DNA of 31,072 nt from positions 1 through 31,072 of the IMG/VR virus record IMGVR_UViG_3300025781_000038; one strand, given 5' to 3'. Positions within the stretch are counted from its first letter, which is position 1, and each line of letters begins with the position of its first letter. Below the pieces are notes generated by a model. That model did no database searches. It saw only the letters and a list, made by a program, of their open reading frames with translations, and was not told where the DNA came from. The stretch comes from a virus. The position numbers and the translations under genes were made by a program. Positions 1 through 7,610 of this stretch are shown in pieces.

Positions 1-1
1 A

Positions 2-283
2 GAATGGCCAAATGCATTTATTAGAAACTCATATAATACCTACTATATTGAAAATAAATTTGTTGTAAAAATGCCAATCAGTATCCCTATGGTAAATGTA
101 GAACAGGGTAACGCAGCATACTTGTCATTTGTAACATCATATGTCAATCCACAAATTCAGGGAACTAATATTCCACAATATACACCTGCTATAAAGTGTT
201 ACATTCGCGGTAATATACCCTTTTATGAGGGGTGGGTTTATATGATTGCTGTAGATTCTACCACAATTAAACCCTGTCAGTAG
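2..283 (+). CDS. 3' end of an unrecognised gene, apparently frameshifted near its end
   Basis: The reading frame is open from base 2, so the gene begins upstream of the window and the ATG at 71 is probably internal. About 93 residues are visible and I do not recognise them. The stop at 281-283 looks premature. In the -1 frame, after a stop at 268, a plausible coding tail (SVAVDVNIQLTEPD...) runs to a stop at 340-342, just before the Shine-Dalgarno of the next gene. One extra A in the AAA run at 269-271 would join the two pieces as IKTLSVAVDV. The protein is rich in beta-prone residues, which would fit a virion component, but that is only an impression. Confidence 0.55.
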   Translation, partial: EWPNAFIRNSYNTYYIENKFVVKMPISIPMVNVEQGNAAYLSFVTSYVNPQIQGTNIPQYTPAIKCYIRGNIPFYEGWVYMIAVDSTTIKPCQ

Positions 284-352
284 CAGTTGATGTAAATATC
301 CAGTTGACAGAGCCAGATGTTTCTGCTACTGTACTACTATAGGAGTTGGTAA

Positions 353-574
353 ATGAAAAGTCATCACAATGCTCAGAGCACACAGTTTATAAAAGTAACT
401 TGTACTAATAATGGTAGAGTTATTGATGCAGAGTTATTTGACGTAAAACCCAATAAAATCACAGTAATTCTCCCTGGATTTCAAAAGCTTACTTTAAACA
501 AATCACTGGATAAGCCTAACATGTATATTGCTAACCAATTTGGCATGGAATTTTATGCCAATTATACCGCATGA
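353..574 (+). CDS. small unknown phage protein (73 aa)
   Basis: The ATG follows a good Shine-Dalgarno (AGGAG at 341-345, 7 bases before the start), which overlaps the end of the preceding coding region, so translation may be coupled. The product has no signal peptide or membrane segment. Its middle, from about residue 15 to 60, alternates hydrophobic and polar residues (VTCTNNGRVIDAELFDVKPN, then ITVILPGFQKLTL), which suggests a small beta-barrel or beta-sandwich. I do not recognise a family or assign a function. Confidence 0.6.
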   Translation: MKSHHNAQSTQFIKVTCTNNGRVIDAELFDVKPNKITVILPGFQKLTLNKSLDKPNMYIANQFGMEFYANYTA

Positions 575-582
575 TACTAGAG

Positions 583-612
583 TTGACGAGCTCGATAGCA
601 ACATGATACTAT
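583..612 (+). promoter_or_regulatory. possible sigma70-type promoter before the uvsE pair
   Basis: TTGACG at 583-588 and TACTAT at 607-612 are separated by 18 bases, in the short non-coding gap before the genes at 654 and 869. The -35 is good and the -10 is imperfect. This would be an early-type host promoter. Confidence 0.35.
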
Positions 613-653
613 CTTTGATTAAATAGTTGCGAGGATTTAACCCCCGCAGGTGT

Positions 654-884
654 ATGAGTAATCACAAAGGTCAGTACTACTTTAAACAAGTAATAGTTGG
701 ATACGACAGTAACTGGCCAGAGGATACGGATCTTATGGTAGTTTGGTGTGAAGATAATGCCGTAGGTCGTTGGTCATACGGCTTGCATCACGAAGGCATT
801 GATGGTAGTATATCTGTATATGCATTTTACTTTGAAGAAAATATTGATTACGTTTCATTTTCTCTAGTATGGGGACTAACTTGA
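654..884 (+). CDS. small unknown protein (76 aa) upstream of uvsE
   Basis: I prefer the ATG at 654 (MSNHKGQYYFKQVIVGYD) to an upstream TTG at 627, because it is preceded by GCAGG. The product is acidic and rich in aromatic residues (W, Y, F), soluble, with no recognisable motif. Its 3' end overlaps the start of uvsE by 16 bases, so the two are probably translationally coupled and co-transcribed. Function unknown. Confidence 0.55.
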   Translation: MSNHKGQYYFKQVIVGYDSNWPEDTDLMVVWCEDNAVGRWSYGLHHEGIDGSISVYAFYFEENIDYVSFSLVWGLT

Positions 885-1891
885 CTCAACGAATTGGCTA
901 CGCTTGCAAAACTGTTGACGAACATGCTAATACAATACCAGATTTAAATTACAAAAGCACTACAGTAGCATGGCTTAATCGTCAAACTCGAGATGCAGCA
1001 GTTGCAAGATTATGGGAAATCATGCAGCACAATGTTGCTGCTACTAGAGCAGCTATTGCCCATGTTGGCTCGTGGAACCCTGAGCTGCGTATGCTACGCC
1101 TAGGCTCTGACATGCTGCCTGTATACACAGAATCAAACTGGTCATGGTTTTGGCAACAATCAGATGTACGTGCATATTTAGAACGAGAACTTGCGCCGGT
1201 CGGCGACCTTGCTAGAAGATTAGATGTTAGACTCAGTTTCCACCCGGGCCAATTTACAGCTCTTGCAAGTGAAAATGACGATATAGTAAATAGAAGTATC
1301 GAGGAGTTTGAATATCATGTGGACATGGCGAGATATATGGGTTACGGTAAAACATGGCATGATCAAGGATTTAAAATTAATGTGCATATATCTGGTCGTC
1401 GCGGTCCTAGTGGCATTGTCAGCTGTCTTCCTAGACTTAGCCTGGAAGCTCGTAACCTCATCACCATAGAGAATGAAGAAAATAGTCACGGATTAGATGC
1501 TACACTAGAACTAGAAAAACATGTGGCTCTGGTGTTAGACATACATCACAACTGGATTAAGACTGGCGAATATATACAGCCCAAAGACGATCGCGTTAAA
1601 CGTGTAGTAGATAGTTGGCGTGGTATTCGACCGACCATGCACTATAGTTTGAGCAGAGAAGACTGTCTTGTAGATCATAGCCGCAGTCAATTCCCTGATA
1701 TGAATCAATTACTAGAGTCTGGGCATAAGAAACAAAAACTCAGAGCACACAGTGATATGATGTGGAATTCAGCTGCTAACTCCTGGGCATTGGAATTTCT
1801 GCCACAATTTGATATCATGTGCGAAGCCAAGAACAAGAATTTGGCCAGCTTTGCGCTGTATCAACAACACAAATCAAATTGTCATGATTAA
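869..1891 (+). CDS. uvsE: UV damage endonuclease UvsE/UvdE (TIM-barrel)
   Basis: This 340-aa protein nicks DNA 5' to UV photoproducts and other lesions, starting alternative excision repair. It starts with the family's RIGYAC strand (residues 8-13). It has the metal-site landmarks of the UvdE TIM barrel in order: SFHPGQF near residue 125, NVHISG near 173, ITIENEE near 197, LDIHHNW near 222 and MHYSLSRE near 257. Length and motif order match full-length bacterial UvsE. It overlaps the upstream small gene by 16 bases. T4 itself uses DenV for pyrimidine-dimer repair, so this phage carries a different enzyme for the same problem, useful in sunlit water. Family assignment is firm; activity is inferred. 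Confidence 0.92.
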   Translation: MGTNLTQRIGYACKTVDEHANTIPDLNYKSTTVAWLNRQTRDAAVARLWEIMQHNVAATRAAIAHVGSWNPELRMLRLGSDMLPVYTESNWSWFWQQSDVRAYLERELAPVGDLARRLDVRLSFHPGQFTALASENDDIVNRSIEEFEYHVDMARYMGYGKTWHDQGFKINVHISGRRGPSGIVSCLPRLSLEARNLITIENEENSHGLDATLELEKHVALVLDIHHNWIKTGEYIQPKDDRVKRVVDSWRGIRPTMHYSLSREDCLVDHSRSQFPDMNQLLESGHKKQKLRAHSDMMWNSAANSWALEFLPQFDIMCEAKNKNLASFALYQQHKSNCHD

Positions 1892-1901
1892 CTAGTTACA
1901 G

Positions 1902-1909
1902 AATAAATA
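1902..1909 (+). promoter_or_regulatory. T4-type late promoter octamer AATAAATA
   Basis: AATAAATA lies in the short gap after uvsE. The ATG at 1918 is only 8 bases after it. If this is the -10 element of a T4-like late promoter, a start at 1942, which has its own AGGTGA, becomes more likely for the next gene. Confidence 0.45.
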
Positions 1910-1917
1910 CTCTACAT

Positions 1918-3312
1918 ATGACAAAATCCACAGGTGAAAACATGAAATTACGTAACTTAAAAAACGTAGATGAAGCCATTTTAAGATTCGAGCCAGCTAA
2001 TCAAGAACGTAATCTAGCCACACCCGGACAGGCCGGATTAGATTTTAAACTATTCCATAATCTTGTTACAGACCATATAACAAGCCTACAAACAATCAAC
2101 AGTAAGCTGGGTAATGCGCCAGATCTAGTAAAGAAACTCAATCAGCTTAAACTTGCATATAGTAAGATATTCGGTGCACCCATAGTTGATTCTGAGAATT
2201 TGCTAGCAGAAGTTTATCAGGACAGAGTTCAGTTGGTTGCTGATGCAATCATCAACAAAAGCAAAACCAATCCAGTCAAAAAAGAAGAATTAGCTGGTAT
2301 GATTGAACGAGAAGCAATGCTGAATCATGTTTCTGAATTGGGATTCAAGGGTAAGCAATCGACAGCATGGCCAGATTTTGTCAAGGATGTATTACAAGCA
2401 CTTAAAGGCCATGTGGTTTTTGATCGTGGTCAAGCAGCAGCTAAGGCAAAACGCGACCAGCAAAAGCAATTGCTTGGTAAGATATCACAAATGATACATG
2501 ATGCGATCGGCTATACTTTCCCAGATGGTGACCCTACTGATTATCTAATACCTCGTATGACAAAAATAGGTATAGATCGCTATGATGCGATGGATTGGTT
2601 AGATCGTGCTGCAAGATTAGACGGTCATAAAGACTATCACAGTATGCTGGCAGACTTTTGGGACCAATTCAAAGGAGACAATCCAGAACTTGCAAAAGAT
2701 TACGGCATGGGCGATAATCCCTGGAATGAAAGCATGGTGCCAGGCGATGTTCTAATGCTTGAAGGTTTTAAAGAAGCTGTTGTTGGTACTGTGTTAAGTT
2801 TTGAAAATGACACAATCATAATAGAAGGTGCTGCATATCCGTTAAATGAACAGGAAGCTAGAACACATTATCATGATTTTGAAATAACACCTGACGAATT
2901 TGATACTTTAACCAAAGATGGTAGACTCAAAAAGTGGAAGCATAGTTACAATCCAAGCACACACAATCTAAGAGTATATGCTTCAAGTACCAGATCTGCT
3001 AGCGATCTAGCAAAAATAGGTCTTAACGAAGCTGAGTACCAAGGACGTGAAGTTAAACTTGGTAAGCCAATGGCCGGGGATATTAAAAAATTCAAAGTCT
3101 ATGTGAAAGATCCCAAGACTGGTAATGTTAAAAAGGTAAACTTCGGCGATAAAAATATGGAAATCAAGAGAGATGATCCAGAACGTCGCAAGAGTTTCCG
3201 TGCAAGACATGGTTGCGGAACACCTCGTGCAAGCGATCGTACCAAAGCAGCCTACTGGTCCTGCAGACTCTGGAGCAATAAAAAAGTTTCAGATATCTTA
3301 AAGGGCAAATAA
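1918..3312 (+). CDS. conserved phage protein with C-terminal RARHxC/YWSCRLW module
   Basis: The frame opens at 1918, but an ATG at 1942 (MKLRNLKNVDEAIL) follows a good AGGTGA and begins like the MR/MK leader family, so it may be the true start. Residues about 30-250 are mainly helical and charged. About 275-330 look like a small beta domain (PGDVLMLEGFKEAVVGTVL, then DTIIIEG). The last 85 residues (from AEYQGREVKLGKP to WSCRLW) form a compact basic module with Cys, Trp and His (KSFRARHGCG, YWSCRLW) that I recognise as recurrent at the C-terminus of tailed-phage proteins. Its function is not known to me. It sits at the head of a same-strand run of leader-bearing genes, which suggests a virion or packaged role. 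Confidence 0.75.
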   Translation: MTKSTGENMKLRNLKNVDEAILRFEPANQERNLATPGQAGLDFKLFHNLVTDHITSLQTINSKLGNAPDLVKKLNQLKLAYSKIFGAPIVDSENLLAEVYQDRVQLVADAIINKSKTNPVKKEELAGMIEREAMLNHVSELGFKGKQSTAWPDFVKDVLQALKGHVVFDRGQAAAKAKRDQQKQLLGKISQMIHDAIGYTFPDGDPTDYLIPRMTKIGIDRYDAMDWLDRAARLDGHKDYHSMLADFWDQFKGDNPELAKDYGMGDNPWNESMVPGDVLMLEGFKEAVVGTVLSFENDTIIIEGAAYPLNEQEARTHYHDFEITPDEFDTLTKDGRLKKWKHSYNPSTHNLRVYASSTRSASDLAKIGLNEAEYQGREVKLGKPMAGDIKKFKVYVKDPKTGNVKKVNFGDKNMEIKRDDPERRKSFRARHGCGTPRASDRTKAAYWSCRLWSNKKVSDILKGK

Positions 3313-3315
3313 TTT

Positions 3316-3672
3316 ATGAGATTTATTGTTTATAAAATTACTAATCTTATAAACGGCAGATATTACATCGGTAGGCACGCTACAAAAAATGTCAATGATA
3401 GTTATATGGGTAGTGGTATAGCTATTAGAAACGCCATAGAAAAATACGGAATAGAAAATTTTAAAAAGGAAATTATTGCAGAAGCTGAATCTAGAGAAGA
3501 GCTCTGGGAGTTAGAAAAACGTATTGTAAACGAAACAGTAGTATCTGACGAAAAATCATATAATATGGCATACGGTGGTAAGCACTACTTAGATGGATTA
3601 AAAAATATAACCGAGAGGCATTTATACAACATCAGAGTGAGGCTGGTAAAAAAGGTGGTAGAGCTTGCATAA
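3316..3672 (+). CDS. GIY-YIG homing endonuclease, N-terminal part (frameshifted)
   Basis: The start has the GIY-YIG fold signature: VYKITN at residues 5-10 and YYIGRH at 16-21, then YMGSG and the ELEKRIV helix carrying the likely catalytic Glu. This family cuts DNA at recognition sites and spreads between genomes as a free-standing gene. It begins 4 bases after the preceding stop, with AAAGGG inside that gene's end as Shine-Dalgarno. After GGKHYLDGLK the frame goes wrong: the run of six A at 3600-3605 appears one base short, and the C-terminal part continues in the -1 frame to 3929. The nuclease domain itself is intact in this frame, so a truncated product could still fold, but it would lack the DNA-binding tail. 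Confidence 0.8.
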   Translation: MRFIVYKITNLINGRYYIGRHATKNVNDSYMGSGIAIRNAIEKYGIENFKKEIIAEAESREELWELEKRIVNETVVSDEKSYNMAYGGKHYLDGLKNITERHLYNIRVRLVKKVVELA

Positions 3673-3929
3673 GTACTAAAGATAGAGAATGGCATGCTAA
3701 AGGTGGTTCAGTTTCTAGTCGTAAAAAAGCATCGTTTTATACATATAGGTTAACATTACCAAATGGTAATGAAATGATTTTAAATGGAAATGAATTAAAA
3801 GAATATTGTAAAACAAACGGATTAAATTATTGGACTCTTATTTGGACTAGACACAAAAATCGACCTGTTATGTCCGGTCCACTTAAAGATTATAGACTTG
3901 ATCAATTGACGAAATATACTAAAAGGTAA
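3606..3929 (+). pseudogene. out-of-frame C-terminal tail of the GIY-YIG endonuclease
   Basis: In the -1 frame the reading continues from the A run as YNREAFIQHQSEAGKKGGRA and on to a stop at 3927-3929. It includes a GKKGG/AKGGS basic segment typical of DNA-binding modules of GIY-YIG endonucleases, and a tail with an NGNEL..YCKTNGLNYWTL helix-turn-helix-like segment. With one more A the full protein would be about 204 aa. The junction heptamer reads A AAA AAT in the zero frame, which is a legal -1 slippery sequence. It could therefore be a mutation, a read error or programmed slippage. Confidence 0.7.
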
Positions 3930-3939
3930 ATAGTAAGTT

Positions 3940-4341
3940 ATGAAACTTACTGATCTATATCCCATGCTGAATGAGGAAGCTGACTCTAACATACCGCTTG
4001 ATACCAGGCATACTCTTCCTCATGCTGTGATAATTCCTGATATGGATCTGTACTATGAGTATTATAAGTTTGTGACTGCTATGGCCAGTCATCCAGAAGT
4101 TGATGCACAATATTTCCAGGATCAACCCATGCGAGATATTCCAGTTGCAGTAGCATATACTCCACAAGAGTATGATATGATTGTAGCCACAGCTAAAAGA
4201 ATGGGTAAACACCCAAAAGAAATAGCTTTTAAGAAGAGTCAGGAACCGCCGGGTGGAAATGTAACAAGTCCTGTTATGAAATTTAATATGTTTGAATCAG
4301 AATCTGACCAAATGCGTTTGATTATGGAAAGTATAAAATGA
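3940..4341 (+). CDS. unknown leader-bearing protein, paralogue of the next gene
   Basis: This 133-aa protein starts MKLTDLYPMLNEEAD, a member of the shared leader family with an LNE tripeptide. Its core has VAVAYTPQEYDMI and it ends with SPVMKFNMFESESDQMR, both of which recur in the downstream gene. Its stop overlaps the next start as ATGA at 4338-4341, so the pair is coupled. I know no function for the family. The conserved C-terminus is the best-kept part, while the N-terminal third differs strongly between the copies. It follows the frameshifted GIY-YIG gene directly. Confidence 0.7.
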   Translation: MKLTDLYPMLNEEADSNIPLDTRHTLPHAVIIPDMDLYYEYYKFVTAMASHPEVDAQYFQDQPMRDIPVAVAYTPQEYDMIVATAKRMGKHPKEIAFKKSQEPPGGNVTSPVMKFNMFESESDQMRLIMESIK

Positions 4342-4763
4342 GACTACGTGATCTAACAGAATCTAACACAAAACCCATACATACCAAAACTCCGGCACTA
4401 GCACCAGAGATCCGTAGCACAATCTCACCTACTATGACTATTCCAGATTTGGTTAATAGCGACACCTATAGACAATATAGATATTCTCTAGCACTAGCAT
4501 CAGCTGAAGCTGTAAAAGCTGGTGAAGTTGTATTTGATGCAGAAAGCACCTGGAATGAAAGTCTTGCTGCTATTGCATATACTCCACAAGAGTTAGAAAT
4601 ATTCAAACTGGCTAATAAAATGATGGGTGTTGACGGTGTAATGATATCTGATTCACCAAGTCAGGAACCAGAGAATACTCAAAAAGTTAGTCCGGTAATG
4701 AAGTTCAACATGTTTGAATCTGAATCTGATCAGATGCGTGATACTATTGAAAAGATAAAATAA
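4338..4763 (+). CDS. unknown leader-bearing protein, tandem paralogue
   Basis: This 141-aa protein starts MRLRDLTESN, with an LTE tripeptide at residues 6-8 that fits a T4 gp21-type cleavage site. It shares AIAYTPQELEIF and the C-terminal MKFNMFESESDQMR with its upstream neighbour and is clearly a tandem duplicate. Residues 45-70 form an extra helical stretch (TYRQYRYSLALASAEAV). No enzymatic motif is visible. It is the last gene before a non-coding gap holding a late-promoter-like octamer. Confidence 0.7.
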   Translation: MRLRDLTESNTKPIHTKTPALAPEIRSTISPTMTIPDLVNSDTYRQYRYSLALASAEAVKAGEVVFDAESTWNESLAAIAYTPQELEIFKLANKMMGVDGVMISDSPSQEPENTQKVSPVMKFNMFESESDQMRDTIEKIK

Positions 4764-4813
4764 TCAACCATAATCAACATAGCGTATACCCGGTCTACTC
4801 ATTCGCAAATGTA

Positions 4814-4821
4814 CATAAATA
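4814..4821 (+). promoter_or_regulatory. T4-type late promoter octamer CATAAATA
   Basis: This lies in the 120-base gap before the 908-aa gene, 62 bases from its ATG. A Shine-Dalgarno-like AAAAGG precedes that ATG. The rest of the gap holds nothing else I recognise. Confidence 0.4.
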
Positions 4822-4883
4822 ATCTAGACTTGTAATTTCTAGCAACAGGCACCGTCTGACTGTTAGAACAAAAAGGTATTAAT

Positions 4884-7610
4884 ATGCGTTTATTTGAAGT
4901 TTTTGATGCAACTCCGGTGAAGCTTATCAATGAAGGTGGTAATTTAGAATTACCAGGCGGTCATGTAGCTGATTCTATCAATTTAAAAGTTCACGACAGA
5001 TCATTCATTGTGCCTGTGCTTGAAAAACTGTTGAATAACATCAATGCTGCATATGCCAAAGCATATAATAAACCATTATGGTCATCTACTCTTCTAAAGA
5101 GTGGTAAGTTTCTAAGCGGTAGCAGTTTGCATTTCTTCAATACCAATATACCAGACAATGAGTTTGTCAAAGTAAAACCAAAGGTCGGTGATATTGATAC
5201 ACAAGTAAACAAAGCAGACGAAGAAAAGTTAGAAAAATTCCTAGAAAAAATTCAAGGTAAGAAATTGGGCAATGCTAAATTCTTGGGATTTAAAAGAGGT
5301 AATGAACAATTCAGTAGTTTATGGGAGTTATCAACCCCGCCTCTTAAAATTCAAATTGATTTAGAATTTGTTTCATACGAACGAGGTAAACCAACATCTT
5401 GGGCACAGTTTAGTCACAGCAGTAGTTGGGATGACATACAAGCGGGTATCAAAGGTGTATTTCACAAATATGTTATTCAAAGTTTCTCATCACTTACAAA
5501 ACAAGATTTTTTGTTAAGAAAGATGGTTGGTAGAGGCAAAGCAAGAACATTACAAGATGTACCTGCTACTGATAATATGGTTAGTTTTGCTGTGAGCAGC
5601 AAAGAAGGCGGCGGATTAAGACAAAAATATGAGCCTGTTATTGATCCTGTTACAAAAAAGCCGTTGATAAAAGACGGTTTACCAGTGTTAACAGCAAGAC
5701 CTACAGAGGGGTATGATCAAAGTCTAGCAGGTATATTCAGCAAACTATTTGGAAAAAAACTTAGTCATGCATTGTTTGAAAAACTCAGTGAAAAATTCTG
5801 GAGTTTTAAAGGCCTACTTGAAGTCATGAACTTGCTGTTGGATAACAACGAAAAACAACGTGTAGTTGATTCGTTCACAGACAAGCTATTTGGTAAAGGT
5901 GCACAGGGTTTATACAAAGGCGATCCTGATCGCGATATCAAGGAAAAAATAGTTGCTTTAAGAGTCATGTTAGAAACTCTAGACATGACAGAGCCAAGTG
6001 ATCTAAAACAAAAAGTAAAAGATTACAAAGCATCATATAAGGTATTAGATGAAGCTGATGCACCGAACTATGCTCGTCAAGGTATCAAACACATTTATAA
6101 TCCCGGTTCTAGCACTGAAATGAAGGATGCTGATTTTTTAGAGTTAGTAAATGAAATTCATGCCAATGGTGGTAACCTAGATGGTTTTCCTATCAGTCTC
6201 AAAGTAGATGGTGCTGGTATTAGATTTGGTAAAGATGAAAATGGTCGTGCTTTTTTGATGACTTCTCGAGTTATCAAACCTTTATATGCAGAAAATGTCG
6301 GCGACTTTGAGAAGTACGGGAAGAGTGTGGGTCAAACTGACGAACAACTTGCTAGAACACGCAATTACGATCGTGCGTTAGACACTATTGTAAACAGCGA
6401 TTGGATACAGAAACTACCTAAGGACACTATTGTACAAGCAGAAATGTTGTACAATCCCATGGCAGAAAAAACTGCAAATGGTTTAAAGTTTGTTAATATA
6501 TCATACGACCCGAAAAAACTAGGGTCAACTATGACACTTGTACCAATCAGCTTCCGTAGATACAGTACAGGTGATGTATTACCTAATGCAAATGAAATAA
6601 AAGACATGCTATTAAAGAGCAGCACTTCTGCAATTAAATTTGTCAATAGTGATCTTAAACAAGCTAAAATAGACGTTAGTAAAATTATAGATCCAGTTGT
6701 TAAAATGGGAACAGAATTAAGAACAGCATTAGGATCGCGTAAGAAAGATGATCCTCTTAAAGCAAAGGCAAAAGATATTCTTACACAAGTTAGGAAAGCA
6801 CTTTCGGATGCAATTATCCATAATCCAAATCTTGTGGGCAAAGAACAATTGGGTAAAAACCTAGAAGGCATAGTTATTAAAATGCCAAGTGGTATGTTAG
6901 TAAAAGTTACAAGTTCTGACATGCAAGATATTATGGCCGCAAAAAAGGCGGCAGCACCTAGAACGGGTAGCAATCGTATAAAGCCTGCAGTGGTTACAGT
7001 TGGTAGCTTTGTTGGTCATATCGGTCATCAACATTTGGTTAACCTAGTTCTACAAAAAGCCAAAAAGGTTGGTGGTGATCCCTACGTTTATATCAGTCCC
7101 AAAGTTGGTCCAGATGACCCATTCCCACCTCAGGTAAAATTAGAAACTTGGAAAAAACTATATCCAGAACATGCAAGTATGTTTCAAATTATAGCGGCTC
7201 CGGATGGCAGCCCATCCACTCCTATGAAAAAAATTGAAAAAGATTTAGTATTACCCAAAACCAGTCCCTACAATAAAATCATCCTTATGGTAGGGGAAGA
7301 TCGTTATGATAGTTTCAAGACATGGATAGAAACTCTTGAAAAGCGCATGAAAGATCCTGCTGCTCTAGCAAAGTTTGGTGGCACACAGGATCAAGTTAGT
7401 TATGAAGTAATAGGTATACCACGTAGCAAAGAAAACGGCGGCACTGATATGAGCTTTACTGAACTACGCAATGTTCTTAAAAATCCCAATGCAACGGACG
7501 GACAAAAACTAGCAGTATGGGAAAAAGGATTCGATGTTAAGAAACTGGGAGTTCCTTATATCAAACATTTAATGGCAATTGCTGAAAAAAACATGGGGAT
7601 AACAAAATGA
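4884..7610 (+). CDS. fusion: pol-beta-type nucleotidyltransferase + ATP-dependent ligase + NMNAT-like domain
   Basis: This 908-aa protein begins with the leader MRLFEVFDATPVKLINE. Residues about 60-170 fit a pol-beta nucleotidyltransferase: SGSS at 78-81, then GDIDTQV at 102-108 (two acidic residues) and QIDLEF at 157-162 (third). Residues about 400-680 fit a covalent nucleotidyltransferase of the DNA/RNA ligase family: K440 in SLKVDGAGIR (KxDG), E520 in VQAEML, EGIVIK at 661-666 and VKV at 673-675. Residues about 700-900 fit a HIGH-superfamily nucleotidylyltransferase like NMNAT: GHIGH at 711-715 and SFTELR at 857-862. All key residues seem present. The set suggests nucleic-acid end repair plus NAD or nucleotide metabolism. 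It overlaps the next gene by ATGA. Confidence 0.75.
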   Translation: MRLFEVFDATPVKLINEGGNLELPGGHVADSINLKVHDRSFIVPVLEKLLNNINAAYAKAYNKPLWSSTLLKSGKFLSGSSLHFFNTNIPDNEFVKVKPKVGDIDTQVNKADEEKLEKFLEKIQGKKLGNAKFLGFKRGNEQFSSLWELSTPPLKIQIDLEFVSYERGKPTSWAQFSHSSSWDDIQAGIKGVFHKYVIQSFSSLTKQDFLLRKMVGRGKARTLQDVPATDNMVSFAVSSKEGGGLRQKYEPVIDPVTKKPLIKDGLPVLTARPTEGYDQSLAGIFSKLFGKKLSHALFEKLSEKFWSFKGLLEVMNLLLDNNEKQRVVDSFTDKLFGKGAQGLYKGDPDRDIKEKIVALRVMLETLDMTEPSDLKQKVKDYKASYKVLDEADAPNYARQGIKHIYNPGSSTEMKDADFLELVNEIHANGGNLDGFPISLKVDGAGIRFGKDENGRAFLMTSRVIKPLYAENVGDFEKYGKSVGQTDEQLARTRNYDRALDTIVNSDWIQKLPKDTIVQAEMLYNPMAEKTANGLKFVNISYDPKKLGSTMTLVPISFRRYSTGDVLPNANEIKDMLLKSSTSAIKFVNSDLKQAKIDVSKIIDPVVKMGTELRTALGSRKKDDPLKAKAKDILTQVRKALSDAIIHNPNLVGKEQLGKNLEGIVIKMPSGMLVKVTSSDMQDIMAAKKAAAPRTGSNRIKPAVVTVGSFVGHIGHQHLVNLVLQKAKKVGGDPYVYISPKVGPDDPFPPQVKLETWKKLYPEHASMFQIIAAPDGSPSTPMKKIEKDLVLPKTSPYNKIILMVGEDRYDSFKTWIETLEKRMKDPAALAKFGGTQDQVSYEVIGIPRSKENGGTDMSFTELRNVLKNPNATDGQKLAVWEKGFDVKKLGVPYIKHLMAIAEKNMGITK

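Noticed and set aside
4764-4883. Possible tRNA or small RNA in the gap before the 908-aa gene
   Set aside because: No cloverleaf or T-loop (GTTCRANNC) could be found; only a late-promoter-like octamer is supported.
6365-6973. Long minus-strand open frame (202 codons) opposite the 908-aa gene
   Set aside because: It is the shadow of a strongly supported plus-strand gene, with no Shine-Dalgarno and a hydrophobic, low-complexity translation.
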